This document shows positions 8,210-17,826 of a stretch of DNA of 64,000 bases, one piece after another. Origin of the DNA: a bacterium. Its GTDB lineage: Bacteria > DRYD01. Positions within the stretch are counted from its first letter, which is position 1. Each line of letters opens with the position of its first letter. The position numbers and the translations under genes were made by a program. The notes under the pieces were generated by a model that was given only the letters and a program-made list of their open reading frames with translations, was not told where the DNA came from and did no database searches. The DNA is taken from the NCBI GenBank assembly GCA_030549815.1, contig JAUQQQ010000002.1, positions 122,412 through 186,411 on the forward strand, given 5' to 3'.

Positions 8210-9478
8210 TTATTTCTTCTCTTGATTACCTTCAGGTATAGGTACATTTTGTGGATTTTGTTGCTGCAAACTTTGTTGCTGTGGATTTTGTTGTTGGCTA
8301 TATTGAGCATATGTCATGTTGAACTGTGGATTAAATTGTTGTTGTCCTTGATATGGATTATACGGTTGTTGAAAATAAGGTGGTTGTTGGAAATTTGGTT
8401 GGTAAGGTTGTTGAGGATAAGATTGCTGAGTATAAGGTTGCTGCGGATACTGTGGATACGGTTGTTGTGGATAATTTGGATAAGGTTGCTGTGGATATGA
8501 AGGGAAAGGTTGTTGTTGGTAATACGGTTGTTGATAAGGATACTGAGGGTATGGTCCAGGTCCAGGATATGGAGGTTGTTGATACATACCAAAACGTTTG
8601 AAATATTCCTCCTCAGTTATATACATTCCATTTAAGATATTTTGGCACTCTTGAGATTTTATCCATTCATCCAACTCTTTTACTCTATAAGGAACAAATG
8701 GATGAGTCATTTGAACCATTGCAATGTATTTATGAACAGTTTGCAAAAGATTAGTTTCATCCAATTGCCTTGCTTGCATAAGAACTTCATCAATGTTTAC
8801 TTCTCCATCTGAATATTTATGAGAATATCCTGCCAATTTAGACAAAGCTCTTAGTGCAGTATTTCTATCCTGGACAACAAGAAAACCTGCTCTATCAGCA
8901 GAGAATTCTGCCATTCTACTCCAATGTAATAAACCCAATTGCAAAGATAATGCAGCCAATTGACCAACTCCACCTAAAACAGCAGTTATTACACCTACCC
9001 CAAGGCTACCTAAAATATAAGCAATAGTCTTATTCAACATATGATCAAATTTATTGTGTCCTAATTCATGACCTATAACAAAAATTAATTCTTCTTCTGT
9101 AAGGATTTCTGTAAGGCCGCTTGTAACAACAACAAATTTTCTATCCATTCCCATTGCAAAAGCATTAGGAACCTCTGCAGTTTGAAGGAAAAATTCAGGT
9201 TCATAAGGTAAATCCAAAATTTCTATTGCTTCTCTATAAACTTTGTAAAGCCTTGAATATTGATTAGGAGTAACTCTTAAAGCTTGCCCAGTAAAGATAA
9301 CATACAGTGCTTCTTCACTAAATATCTTATTCAATATTTTAAATAACTGTGGTAGAAGTGGTATTTTCTTTAACCCCTCTGTAGCGACAGAATCAAATTT
9401 ATGTTGAATAGCTTTGAGAGATATTCCTGGAAACTTTAGTTTACCACTATCAGTCTTAGGCAAAGTAGTAGCTTGCAT
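8210..9478 (-). CDS. M48-family metalloprotease with a Gln/Pro/Tyr-rich tail
   Basis: Zinc metalloprotease of the HtpX/Oma1-like M48 family. HELGH at 137-141 supplies two zinc ligands and the catalytic Glu; Glu191 in AEFSADRAG is the expected third ligand. Hydrophobic stretches at about 152-185 probably form a membrane hairpin. Unlike typical HtpX there is no pair of N-terminal transmembrane helices. From about residue 302 to the end the protein is a low-complexity tail of repeated YPQQPYP-like units, then polyglutamine-rich sequence. A strong AAGGAGGTG precedes the ATG, inside the 3' end of hemL. The likely role is membrane protein quality control; the tail's role is unknown. Confidence 0.85.
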   Translation of the reverse strand: MQATTLPKTDSGKLKFPGISLKAIQHKFDSVATEGLKKIPLLPQLFKILNKIFSEEALYVIFTGQALRVTPNQYSRLYKVYREAIEILDLPYEPEFFLQTAEVPNAFAMGMDRKFVVVTSGLTEILTEEELIFVIGHELGHNKFDHMLNKTIAYILGSLGVGVITAVLGGVGQLAALSLQLGLLHWSRMAEFSADRAGFLVVQDRNTALRALSKLAGYSHKYSDGEVNIDEVLMQARQLDETNLLQTVHKYIAMVQMTHPFVPYRVKELDEWIKSQECQNILNGMYITEEEYFKRFGMYQQPPYPGPGPYPQYPYQQPYYQQQPFPSYPQQPYPNYPQQPYPQYPQQPYTQQSYPQQPYQPNFQQPPYFQQPYNPYQGQQQFNPQFNMTYAQYSQQQNPQQQSLQQQNPQNVPIPEGNQEKK

Positions 9479-9484
9479 TCTGCT

Positions 9485-10729
9485 TCACCTCCTTATAAGG
9501 GATAGAACTTTATTGACTTTTTCAACAAAAACATCCAGAATAGCTTGGCTATGAGAGTAATTAATATAGTTAGGCTCAACAGGATGAGGAGCTAATACGA
9601 TACCTTCACTTAGCAAAGCTTTATAAAAATCTATAAAAGAAATTATGTCCATATTACCAAGATTTTCCAAGCTTTCTATCCTATCATTAGAAAAATAAAA
9701 ACAAAACATGCCATTTGTATGGTTTATTTTTAAGTAATCATCTTTTACATTCCTAACTATAAAATCAACCTTACTTTTGATAATATTATAAAAATCGGGT
9801 ATAGACTTAATTATTGATAATACCTTGTATCCAGTAAAAACTGATATAGGATGCCCTGCAAAAACACCACTGTGCGACATATTTCCAATCGGTGCCATAA
9901 CTTCCATATATTCTTTACTTGATACTATTGCTCCAATAGGGAATCCTCCACCTATAACTTTTCCTATAACCGTTATATCAGGTTTTATATTTCTCCCTAA
10001 TCCTTCAAAACTTTCTCTAAAACATGTCGATACTTCATCAAATATTAATAAACATCCAAATTTTTTTGTTAATTCTCTTAATTTATTTAAAAATTTATCA
10101 GTTGCCTTTATGAGTAAATTAGAAGTTTGTATAGGTTCAACGATAACTGCAGCTATTTCCTTTCCATAATTACTAAAAAATTCTTCAATTACTTCCACAT
10201 CGTTATAAGGTAAGCTAACCGTATCCTTAATTAATCTCTTTGGAATTCCGCTGGATGAAGATATTTGATTACCAAATTCATTGGATCCCGATTCAACTAA
10301 TAAGTAATCTATACTACCATGATAACCCCCGTCAAATTTAACTATTTTCGACCTTCCTGTAATAGCTTTTGCTAACCTAAGTGCGATAGTATTTGCTTCT
10401 GTTCCACTGTTAACAAACCGTAGCATTTGATGATAAGGATAAGCTTCGATTATTATTTCAGCCAACAAATATTCATATTCAGTTGATAATCCACTATATA
10501 TACCCTCATTAATTTTTTCCTTTAATTCATCTATTAATTCAGGATAAGCATCACCAAGTATGATTGATCCCCATCCTGAAATAAAACTAATGTAACTTCT
10601 GCCTTCTGTATCGGTTATATAAGGACCAACTGACTTTTTAATGTATAGAGGTTTTATATCGATCAATGGGAAAGCTCTAATTGGAGCATTAACTCCACCA
10701 ACTAAATATTTTTTGGCTTTTTCATACAT
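9485..10729 (-). CDS. hemL: Glutamate-1-semialdehyde 2,1-aminomutase
   Basis: PLP enzyme that converts glutamate-1-semialdehyde to 5-aminolevulinate, the C5 route to heme and other tetrapyrroles. The 414 aa protein starts MYEKAKKYLVGGVNAPIRAF, matching the family N-terminus. NSGTEAN near 108, the PLP-phosphate region DEVSTCFR near 231, and the Schiff-base Lys257 in VIGKVIGGGFPIGA are present. The frame runs open further upstream into the tRNA, but that part (PPPAP) is antisense tRNA sequence and was excluded. The ATG lies only six bases after the CCA end of tRNA-Leu, so there is no room for a Shine-Dalgarno once the tRNA is processed. Confidence 0.95.
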   Translation of the reverse strand: MYEKAKKYLVGGVNAPIRAFPLIDIKPLYIKKSVGPYITDTEGRSYISFISGWGSIILGDAYPELIDELKEKINEGIYSGLSTEYEYLLAEIIIEAYPYHQMLRFVNSGTEANTIALRLAKAITGRSKIVKFDGGYHGSIDYLLVESGSNEFGNQISSSSGIPKRLIKDTVSLPYNDVEVIEEFFSNYGKEIAAVIVEPIQTSNLLIKATDKFLNKLRELTKKFGCLLIFDEVSTCFRESFEGLGRNIKPDITVIGKVIGGGFPIGAIVSSKEYMEVMAPIGNMSHSGVFAGHPISVFTGYKVLSIIKSIPDFYNIIKSKVDFIVRNVKDDYLKINHTNGMFCFYFSNDRIESLENLGNMDIISFIDFYKALLSEGIVLAPHPVEPNYINYSHSQAILDVFVEKVNKVLSLIRR

Positions 10730-10735
10730 AATTAT

Positions 10736-10822
10736 TGGTGCGGGTGGTGGGACTCGAACCCACACGCCCTGACGGGCACTACCCCCTCAAGATAGCGCGT
10801 CTACCAGTTCCGCCACACCCGC
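10736..10822 (-). tRNA. tRNA-Leu (anticodon GAG)
   Basis: Class II tRNA with a 7-bp acceptor stem (GCGGGTG with CACCCGC), long variable arm, T-arm GGTTCGAGTCC, and an anticodon loop reading TTGAGGG, hence GAG for Leu CTC/CTT codons. The discriminator is A, and CCA is encoded (complement of 10736-10738). It lies 12 bases after the spoVS stop and six bases before hemL, so it appears embedded in a protein-coding transcript. Confidence 0.97.
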
Positions 10823-10834
10823 TTTATACCTTCC

Positions 10835-11101
10835 TTAATCGTTTATCGTTTTCACAATAAATTTTATAGCTGTCCTAACTTCCCCATTTATCTGGACTTC
10901 TGTAAAAGCAGGGATAGTAACTAATTCATAACCCAAAGGAGCAACATATCCTCTTGCTATAGCAATTGCTTTCACTGCCTGATTTATAGCTCCAGCACCA
11001 ATAGCTTGAACTTCTGCTTTATTACCCTGTTTTATAACCGCAGCCAAAGCAGCAGCCACAGATTGAGGTTTAGATTTTGATGAAACCTTTAATACTTCCA
11101 T
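10835..11101 (-). CDS. spoVS: Stage V sporulation protein S (SpoVS) family
   Basis: Small Alba-like nucleic-acid-binding protein of 88 aa, near-identical in layout to SpoVS (MEVLKVSSKSKPQSVAAAL at the start, GAGAINQAVKAIAIARGY in the middle). SpoVS affects sporulation in Bacillus but is also widespread in non-sporulating thermophiles and Deinococcus-Thermus, so it is not evidence of spore formation here. A Shine-Dalgarno (GGGAGG) precedes the ATG. It lies between fusA and tRNA-Leu on one strand. Confidence 0.95.
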   Translation of the reverse strand: MEVLKVSSKSKPQSVAAALAAVIKQGNKAEVQAIGAGAINQAVKAIAIARGYVAPLGYELVTIPAFTEVQINGEVRTAIKFIVKTIND

Positions 11102-11151
11102 TTTTTATTCAACCTCCCATAACTTTTCTCTTCTATTTATTTACACATTTA

Positions 11152-13218
11152 CTATATAGTTCCCTTCAGTATTATATTTTCCTGTAAGTTCTGTGGTACC
11201 TCTTTATAAGTATATAATTCCATACTAAAAGTTCCTCTTCCTTGTGTAATAGACCTTAAAACAGTACTGTATCCAAATATTTCTCTTAATGGTACCAATG
11301 CTAAAATTTTATTTATTACATTATTACCCAACGATTGATATATTGATATTTCCTCTATTTCCCCATTTCTTGCATTGATATCATTTATAACATTACCCAA
11401 ATATTCTTCAGGAACAATTATTTCTAACTTCATAACGGGCTCAAGTAGGATGGGTTGAGCGTTAGATAAAGCTAATTTAGTTGCTTCAAAAGCAGCAACT
11501 TTAAAAGCTAAAGGAGTTGAAAAATCTTTATCGTATTTGCCATCAATAACTCTAACTTTAACTTTGCTACAGGGGAAACCTGCAAGAACTCCAAAAGCCA
11601 ATGCTTCCACTATACCCTCTTTTACAAATGGAACGATTTTATCAGGAATTTGATCCGTATCCACAAAAACCTTTATACCTTCATCAATAGGCATTACTTC
11701 AAGTTTTACATAAGCTGTTTGCAATTTATTACCAACTTGTTTTTGGAAATCATACTCCTCTACTGCTTTTTTAGTAATACTTTCCCTAAATTCCACTTGA
11801 GGTTTGCCAGAATGTATTTTTAAATTATAATCCCTTTGTATTCTATCCTTAATAATGTCAAGATGTAATTCTCCCATCCCATAGATAATTATCTGTCCTG
11901 TTTCTTCATTTATTTTATACTTAAAAGTTGGGTCTTCTTCAGACAATCTTTCAAGTGCTTTAAATAATTTATCTTCATCTGCCCTTGAATAAGCTTCTAT
12001 AGAAGCGAATATCACCGGTTCCGGTACAAAAATAGATTCAAGGAAAAGATTTTTTTCCTCATCCAGCAATGTATCACCCGTAGCCGTTTTTTTCAAACCC
12101 AATATAGCTCCTATCTCTCCCATTTTCAATTCCTTAATTTCTTCAATATAGCTTGCGTGCAACTTTATTATCCTATTTGCTCTTTCTTTGATGTTCTTAG
12201 TTGAATTATACAAAACATCGTTTTCCTTTATACTTCCACTGTAAACTCTTACAAAAGAAACTTTACCTATAGAAGGGAAATAAGATATCTTAAAACATAA
12301 GGCTAATAATTTATCTGAATTTTCTAAAGTATTAACATAAATTTCTTTTTCTAAACCATTTTCAATATAAAAAGCTTTTTGTAAAAATCGATCCTTAGGT
12401 GAAGGTAAATAAAGTATGGCAGCATCAAGTAATAACTGAATACCAATGTTTTTGATAGCACTTCCACACAAAACAGGACTACCAAGATTATTAAGAGTTA
12501 TCCTCCTTAAAGCATTATTTATATCATCAACAGTATACTCGGAATTAAGGTATTTTTCCATAAATTCCTCATCCAATGAAGCAATCTCTTCCAACATGTA
12601 GATTCTATCTTTTTCATATGTAGAATGATCTATATCTTCGTAAACATACTGACTCCCGTCCTCATTAACCCATCTAACTTTTTTCATATTGATCAAATCA
12701 ACAACTCCAGCAAATTCATCTTCCCTACCAATAGGAACTTGGATGGGAATAGGATTTATAAGTAATTTTTCCTTAATAGAATTAACAGAGAATTCAAAAT
12801 TTGCTCCCAACTTATCCATTTTATTAACAAAGAATATTATTGGAACTTTATATTTTTGAGCTTGTCTGAAAACTGTTTCAGTTTGAGGTTGAACTCCTGC
12901 AGAAGCATCAAGTATAATTATAATTCCATCCAGAACTCTAATGGATCTTTCAACCTCTATAGTAAAATCCACATGACCTGGTGTATCGATCAAATTAAAC
13001 TCATAATCTTTCCATTTAAAGAAAGTTGCAGCACTTTGTATTGTTATACCATGCTCTTTTTCTTGGACCATATAATCCATCGTTGCAGTTCCTTCATCTA
13101 CACTACCTATTCTGTAAATTCTGCCAGTATAGTATAGAATTCTTTCCGTAGTAGTAGTTTTACCAGCATCTATATGAGCAACTATTCCTATATTTCTTAT
13201 TTTATCCAGATTTTTCAT
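11152..13218 (-). CDS. fusA: Translation elongation factor G
   Basis: Translocation GTPase of 688 aa with all five EF-G domains. G motifs: [11 protein letters not shown] (P-loop), HGITI (switch I), DTPGHVDF and NKMD. The domain III-V signature [13 protein letters not shown] is present. It is not in a str operon (no rpsL, rpsG or tuf adjacent) but follows a TPR protein gene with a four-base overlap. It could therefore be a second, EF-G2-type paralogue rather than the sole EF-G; the window cannot decide. Confidence 0.93.
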   Translation of the reverse strand: MKNLDKIRNIGIVAHIDAGKTTTTERILYYTGRIYRIGSVDEGTATMDYMVQEKEHGITIQSAATFFKWKDYEFNLIDTPGHVDFTIEVERSIRVLDGIIIILDASAGVQPQTETVFRQAQKYKVPIIFFVNKMDKLGANFEFSVNSIKEKLLINPIPIQVPIGREDEFAGVVDLINMKKVRWVNEDGSQYVYEDIDHSTYEKDRIYMLEEIASLDEEFMEKYLNSEYTVDDINNALRRITLNNLGSPVLCGSAIKNIGIQLLLDAAILYLPSPKDRFLQKAFYIENGLEKEIYVNTLENSDKLLALCFKISYFPSIGKVSFVRVYSGSIKENDVLYNSTKNIKERANRIIKLHASYIEEIKELKMGEIGAILGLKKTATGDTLLDEEKNLFLESIFVPEPVIFASIEAYSRADEDKLFKALERLSEEDPTFKYKINEETGQIIIYGMGELHLDIIKDRIQRDYNLKIHSGKPQVEFRESITKKAVEEYDFQKQVGNKLQTAYVKLEVMPIDEGIKVFVDTDQIPDKIVPFVKEGIVEALAFGVLAGFPCSKVKVRVIDGKYDKDFSTPLAFKVAAFEATKLALSNAQPILLEPVMKLEIIVPEEYLGNVINDINARNGEIEEISIYQSLGNNVINKILALVPLREIFGYSTVLRSITQGRGTFSMELYTYKEVPQNLQENIILKGTI

Positions 13219-14390
13219 TTTACATCCTCTATTATTTTTTTAGTATCCAATTTAGTATCTACTTTAGTTGTAGCTTCCTTACTTTTCTTTATCTGGTCGA
13301 TATAACTTTGTATAATTTTTTTCATTTCTGGATCTTTAGTATTAAGAGCATTAGCAAAATAAATTTCTGCTATTACCTTGTTTGACTTATTCCAAAATTT
13401 TCTACCTATTTCGAGATTAATGTATGGGTTTTGGTTTATCAAAACTTTAACCTCTGGACGGTAAACATAAATCTTAGAAATAATTATCTTATAAGCTTCA
13501 AAGGTTATTTCAGGCCTATCAATAAGGAAAAGTAGAAAATTATTCAAATCAATATGATTTAACCCCAAAGATAATGGAATTACACGATCAACAAGAATAT
13601 CAAAAGGCAATATTTTTGAATAAATCAAATAATAGGTGGTTACATCATCGATAGAGAAAGGTTGTTTATTTTTCTTCTTATAATCGATAATAAAATCTAT
13701 TTTTTCCTTAGCAATTTGGTATTTACCACTAATATAATATTGATTTGCTAATAAGTACTTTAGCTGAATATTATTTGAGTATATTTGTTCCAAATTATGT
13801 AGTATATTTTCTGCCAAGCTAAAATTTCCCATATTATTATAAATTTCAACGATGGAAGCTATAATTTGGAAAAACTCTGGGTTTGAAGGCTTAGTTATTT
13901 GTAACAATACTATCAAGTAATGAAGAATATTATCAATTTTTTCATTTCTTTGATAAGAAGCCTCCAAAAGTTTTACTACCAAATCTCTATTTTCATACAA
14001 CTGATTAGGTTTAAGAAGATTATAAGCTTGTTTTAAATAAGTATAATATTCTTCAGGACTTTTTTCTTTATATAATTCGGCTAAAGCTTTATATATTTCA
14101 ACGGATGGCCCTTCTTTCTTTAGTTTATCAAGTATATATTTTTTAGATTGATCAAATAAAATATCTTTTTGACTTTTATTATTCAAAAAGAAAACAATTG
14201 AAGAAGAAAAAAAGATAATAGTAATCAGAGACATAAAGAATACCCGCCAAAAAGAGTAATTAGATTTTCCTGTTTGAATTTCATCATTTCCGTCCTGAAG
14301 TTTATCATTTTCTGAAACAGGTAATACTTTCTTAGAAGAAGTATTCTTTTTCAGATTTTCCTTTTTTTTATACTTCTTTTTCTTATCCAC
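13215..14390 (-). CDS. Membrane-anchored TPR-type protein of unknown function
   Basis: 391 aa. A lysine-rich cytoplasmic N-terminus (about 1-45) is followed by one transmembrane helix (about 47-69, in [21 protein letters not shown]). A long helical region follows with TPR-like helix pairs, for example [12 protein letters not shown] and [10 protein letters not shown]. This topology suggests an anchored scaffold. No enzymatic motif is seen. The last four bases overlap the fusA start, so the two are probably co-translated, but a functional link to translation is speculative. It is divergent from the 14.5 kb cluster. Confidence 0.7.
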   Translation of the reverse strand: MDKKKKYKKKENLKKNTSSKKVLPVSENDKLQDGNDEIQTGKSNYSFWRVFFMSLITIIFFSSSIVFFLNNKSQKDILFDQSKKYILDKLKKEGPSVEIYKALAELYKEKSPEEYYTYLKQAYNLLKPNQLYENRDLVVKLLEASYQRNEKIDNILHYLIVLLQITKPSNPEFFQIIASIVEIYNNMGNFSLAENILHNLEQIYSNNIQLKYLLANQYYISGKYQIAKEKIDFIIDYKKKNKQPFSIDDVTTYYLIYSKILPFDILVDRVIPLSLGLNHIDLNNFLLFLIDRPEITFEAYKIIISKIYVYRPEVKVLINQNPYINLEIGRKFWNKSNKVIAEIYFANALNTKDPEMKKIIQSYIDQIKKSKEATTKVDTKLDTKKIIEDVK

Positions 14391-14493
14391 ATTTATAAAA
14401 TTTTAACAAACAACATCAAAATCCTTGTATATTCAAAAGGGTATTTTATTTTATGGATAGAAAATATATTTTGAGGGGGTTTTGTAGAGTTTT

Positions 14494-15006
14494 ATGGAAT
14501 ATTATGAATCTCAAAAAATATCTCAGGACATAGAAAAAACCATTTTTTCAATTCAAGAAAATATAAAAAACAAAAACTATAATTACATATCAAGCCAAAT
14601 AGCAAATTTAAACACCCTTATACTCAATTACTTGCTGGCATTAGATTATGAAATAAGAAACTTAGACATAAAAGACGAAAAATTAAAGAATATAAAAGAA
14701 ATAATTAATCTAAATCTACAAAAGATTACAGAATACTTAAAAACAAAAGATGAAAATTTAATAATAGATGTTCAAAATAGTCTTACTCAAATATATAACA
14801 CAATTTTCCAACCTCAAAATCTGGAAACAACAAATTGGACAGACACAGAAGAACAAACCTTCTTTCAACTACTATCTCAAATATCAACTCTATCCAATAA
14901 AGTTTATCAATATTATCAAAAGAAAAATACAGGAAATATTTCTACAAAAGAAGAATTAAAGGAAATAGCGATAAATATACAAAAATTAATAGAAAAGATA
15001 CCATAA
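14494..15006 (+). CDS. Hypothetical helical protein
   Basis: 170 aa, not recognised. The sequence is almost entirely predicted amphipathic helix, rich in Asn, Ile, Lys and Gln, without signal peptide, cysteines or catalytic motif; coiled-coil behaviour is likely. A G-rich element (GAGGGGG) lies about 14 bases before the ATG, rather far for a ribosome site. It is first in a three-gene plus-strand cluster (next gene after seven bases). Confidence 0.6.
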   Translation: MEYYESQKISQDIEKTIFSIQENIKNKNYNYISSQIANLNTLILNYLLALDYEIRNLDIKDEKLKNIKEIINLNLQKITEYLKTKDENLIIDVQNSLTQIYNTIFQPQNLETTNWTDTEEQTFFQLLSQISTLSNKVYQYYQKKNTGNISTKEELKEIAINIQKLIEKIP

Positions 15007-15013
15007 ATAGATT

Positions 15014-15940
15014 ATGTTAAAAGCAATTCCTTTAAAAGTATTCCCACTTACAAGAGATATAAATAATAGTAACTATATTTTATTTGAATTTTTCCTCCTA
15101 CTTGAAAACCTCTCTAAGTATAAATATAGTGGATACATAGAAGTTAAAGGATCCAAAAACAGTTTTATTATAATCATAGATGAAGGATTAATAGTTAGTT
15201 ATGTTGATACAACTGATACTCCTCATGAAATATCGAATTTAATATTTAAATACAGAATAGAAGAAGAAATAAAAGCTATAACATATACAATGCCAATAGG
15301 ATTTAGCAATATCCTAAGAGGATTTTATTTATTTGAAAATCAAATAATGAATTACAATTTAACAAATTACAGAGATTGGGAATCATTATTATTAAAATTA
15401 GCAAAGAAAAATACAACTGGAATAATAGAAATCGAAATCCAAGGACAAACCTATTATATGCTTATTAAATCTGGAAACATATTCTTAAGAACTGATACAT
15501 TAAATAACAACAACTTGATAATATCTTCATACTACTACAATGAAGTAATATTAAAAAAAATAAAAAATGGGGCAAGATGTATTATTAATGTTACAGGAAT
15601 AGATAACAAAGAATTGGAAGAAAAACTAAAAGAAAACGACATAAAACATTCATTAGTAAGAGAATTAGAAGTTAGGGAAGCAAAGTTCTTTGGCTTATCA
15701 GGAAACACAATATCTTTATCGCAAGAAATAATTGATTTCTGGGTTTCTACCCTACAAACTACAAAAATAGGAGTAAAAATAGAAGGTTTAGAAGGAAATC
15801 TCAATGCGCAAACCAAACCAGACCCCAAATTACCCCCAGATGTAATACAATTACCTTCAAATATAATACAAAGAATAAAAATAAGAGATAGAAAAATTAT
15901 GAGTGGAGAAAAAATAATTGTATACCCCGAAATATTATAA
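15014..15940 (+). CDS. Hypothetical protein with two DUF4388/PATAN-like segments
   Basis: 308 aa. Two similar segments, near residues 38-75 (GYIEVKG, then FIIIIDEGLIVSYVD) and 134-165 (GIIEIEIQG, then YYMLIKSGNIFLRTD), have the beta-strand pattern of DUF4388/PATAN domains, in which a short beta-sheet ends in G-x-I/L followed by an aromatic or acidic residue. These domains occur in bacterial signalling and gliding-associated proteins. The C-terminal third is unrecognised and proline-containing. No transmembrane segment. The assignment is by pattern only. Confidence 0.5.
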   Translation: MLKAIPLKVFPLTRDINNSNYILFEFFLLLENLSKYKYSGYIEVKGSKNSFIIIIDEGLIVSYVDTTDTPHEISNLIFKYRIEEEIKAITYTMPIGFSNILRGFYLFENQIMNYNLTNYRDWESLLLKLAKKNTTGIIEIEIQGQTYYMLIKSGNIFLRTDTLNNNNLIISSYYYNEVILKKIKNGARCIINVTGIDNKELEEKLKENDIKHSLVRELEVREAKFFGLSGNTISLSQEIIDFWVSTLQTTKIGVKIEGLEGNLNAQTKPDPKLPPDVIQLPSNIIQRIKIRDRKIMSGEKIIVYPEIL

Positions 15941-15958
15941 GGAGAAGATGAACAAAAA

Positions 15959-17089
15959 ATGAGGTTACTTATACTTTTTATAATTCTTGTTTTAACTATT
16001 TCATTACCCAATAATCAAAACCTTAACATCCTTCTAAATAAGTTGGAAAATTATTACACTTCAAATCAAATTAATCAGTTTAAACTAACAATGGATTTAA
16101 TTAAAGAAATAGCAATAGAAAACAACCAAAATGAAAAAGTTATAGAATTTTTGAAACAAAAAATCCTAAACCAAGGATATAAAAACCCATTCATAACAGA
16201 ACAATTAGCGGATACTATTTTTGATCTCGGTGATTATGAATTATCACAAAAACTATATACTGAAGCAATAAAATACATCAATCCATCATCCAAAATATCC
16301 TCATCAATTTTATCAAGACTATTTTTCAAAATATCACAAATAAATCTATTACAAGGACAAATCCAAGACTACATAAATAATCTAAATAAATCATACTTAT
16401 ATGAAATAGAGCCAGAAAATAAAATAAATCTAAAAACACAAATAATAAAAGACCAGATAACTTATTTAAAAAATGATCCTACAAAAATAATAAATGAAAT
16501 AAAAGAATTAATCGAAAAATCTAACACTCTACCTAATGAAAAAAAAGAAAAAATCTATATATCTTTGGTAGAAATATACAGTAATCTTAATATGGAAGAT
16601 GAAGCAAGAAAAATTGTAGAAAACATACTTCCTCAATTCAATACATCCTCATCCATTATTACACAATATCAATTCGCAAAAGACAAAGAGAAACAAAAAC
16701 AATTACTTGAAAGGTTAGTAAAAGAATACCCTAAAATAGACCCTTATTACATTGAACAATTAGCAAATTTATACTATGAAGAAAATAACATAGATAAAGC
16801 AAAAGAATTGTATATCCACGTTATAACTGCTATACCTACCAAATATCACCTACTCTATAAATTAGCCCAAATATCATTAGAACAAAAAAATCTATACGAT
16901 GCAAAAAAATACATAGATTTAGCACTAAAACAAACGGGGAATCCTGAATTCTTTGAATTGGCAGGCGACATCTACCAAGGAATGGATAAAAATAAAGCAA
17001 TCGAATTTTATCAAAAAGCTTACGAACTATATCAAGAAATAAAAGATAAAGCTAAAGTCAGACAAAAAATTTCTAACCTACAAAACTAA
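15959..17089 (+). CDS. Secreted or lipid-side TPR protein
   Basis: 376 aa with an N-terminal signal-like helix (MRLLILFIILVLTISLP) and then TPR-like helix pairs throughout. The last repeats are clear, for example ELAGDIYQGMDKNKAIEFYQ and ANLYYEENNIDKAKELYIHV. The mature protein is probably extracytoplasmic and mediates protein-protein contacts. It is last in the 14.5-17.1 kb cluster, 18 bases after the preceding stop, with GGAGAAG upstream of the ATG. Confidence 0.7.
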   Translation: MRLLILFIILVLTISLPNNQNLNILLNKLENYYTSNQINQFKLTMDLIKEIAIENNQNEKVIEFLKQKILNQGYKNPFITEQLADTIFDLGDYELSQKLYTEAIKYINPSSKISSSILSRLFFKISQINLLQGQIQDYINNLNKSYLYEIEPENKINLKTQIIKDQITYLKNDPTKIINEIKELIEKSNTLPNEKKEKIYISLVEIYSNLNMEDEARKIVENILPQFNTSSSIITQYQFAKDKEKQKQLLERLVKEYPKIDPYYIEQLANLYYEENNIDKAKELYIHVITAIPTKYHLLYKLAQISLEQKNLYDAKKYIDLALKQTGNPEFFELAGDIYQGMDKNKAIEFYQKAYELYQEIKDKAKVRQKISNLQN

Positions 17090-17238
17090 TTTTTATACGC
17101 GTTATTTAAAAAGTACGGACAGAAAAAACTTTGAGTAAAGAAAACTTTCATTTTTCAAAACTATTATATATATCCAACAAAGCAATTTTATGAGCTACGG
17201 ATAATTTCTATGTATTTTAAAAAGGAGGTTTTATTTCT

Positions 17239-17262
17239 TTGTCAAATAAAAATTATGGTTAG
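17239..17262 (+). other. Possible seven-codon leader ORF
   Basis: TTG at 17239 follows AAGGAGG (17222-17228) by ten bases and encodes MSNKNYG before TAG at 17260-17262. The stop falls inside the left arm of the dyad at 17258-17303. An alternative 15-codon ORF starts with ATG at 17255. Either could be a leader peptide for the downstream gene or a chance ORF. Confidence 0.3.
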
Positions 17263-17303
17263 CTTTGCTAACTATTCTAAAATAATAGTTATCAAAGGCT
17301 AAC
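17258..17303 (+). repeat. 46-base dyad upstream of the protoglobin locus
   Basis: The left arm GTTAGCTTTGCTAACTATTCT pairs with the right arm ending GGCTAAC with one bulged base and two mismatches. The left arm alone also forms GTTAGC-TTT-GCTAAC. There is no U-run after it. It lies 26 bases before the protoglobin ATG, so it could be an operator, an mRNA hairpin or an attenuator element. Confidence 0.5.
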
Positions 17304-17329
17304 TAATTGATAAAAAGGAGGTGTTAAAA

Positions 17330-17794
17330 ATGCACGGATACGATTACGGAAAAGTCCCAAATGCACCTTATACAACTCAAGATATCGAATTACTTAAAAA
17401 GACACTCTTATTTACAGATGAAGATATTAAATACCTAAAATTAGCTGGCCAAGTATTAGAAGACCAAATAGATGATGTTCTTAATCTATGGTATGGATAT
17501 GTAGGATCTAATCCACACTTAGTTTATTACTTTACAGATAAAAACACAGGAGAACCTATACAAAAATACTTAGAAAACGTAAGATTAAGATTTGGACAGT
17601 AGATAGTAGATCACATACCTTTACGACATCTTATCGCCTTTATATTTCCAATAACTTTTACAATAAAATCATTTCTTTCTAAGAAAGGCCATTCTCAAGA
17701 AGAAGTAGAAAAAATGTATAATGCATGGTTTAAAGCAATTGTCCTAACCGTTGTCTTATGGAGTTATCCTTACACAAAAGAAGGAGAATGGTAG
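17330..17794 (+). pseudogene. Protoglobin with internal deletion and in-frame stop
   Basis: The first 90 codons match protoglobin (YGKVPNAPYT, LLFTDEDIKYLKLAG, NLWYGYVGSNPHLVYYF). After RLRFGQ there is a TAG (17600-17602). The same frame then continues with HIPLRHLIAFIFPIT, KKGHSQEEVEKMYNAW and LWSYPYTKEGEW to TAG at 17792, which is the protoglobin C-terminus. About 37-40 residues between the two parts are absent; that stretch contains the proximal heme-ligating His in known protoglobins. A product from either part could not bind heme normally. A good AAGGAGGTG precedes ATG 17330; an upstream in-frame GTG at 17321 lies within that site. The locus is probably dead, or it reflects an assembly deletion. 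Confidence 0.88.
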
Positions 17795-17826
17795 ATGTAG
17801 AATTATAATTGGGGGAGGTGAAAATT

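Noticed and set aside
8222-8601. Long open frames in other phases over the M48 tail (Leu/Trp-rich, Asn/His-rich)
   Set aside because: They arise because a short DNA repeat stays open in every frame; the protease frame has the conserved catalytic domain.
10730-10765. N-terminal extension of hemL (PPPAP)
   Set aside because: It is tRNA-Leu sequence read as protein; the family start is at 10729.
10835-11101. spoVS as evidence of endospore formation
   Set aside because: The family is common in non-sporulating bacteria and no other sporulation gene is present.
17600-17602. In-frame TAG of the protoglobin as a pyrrolysine or read-through codon
   Set aside because: The heme-binding segment is missing at the same place, so read-through would not restore a working globin.
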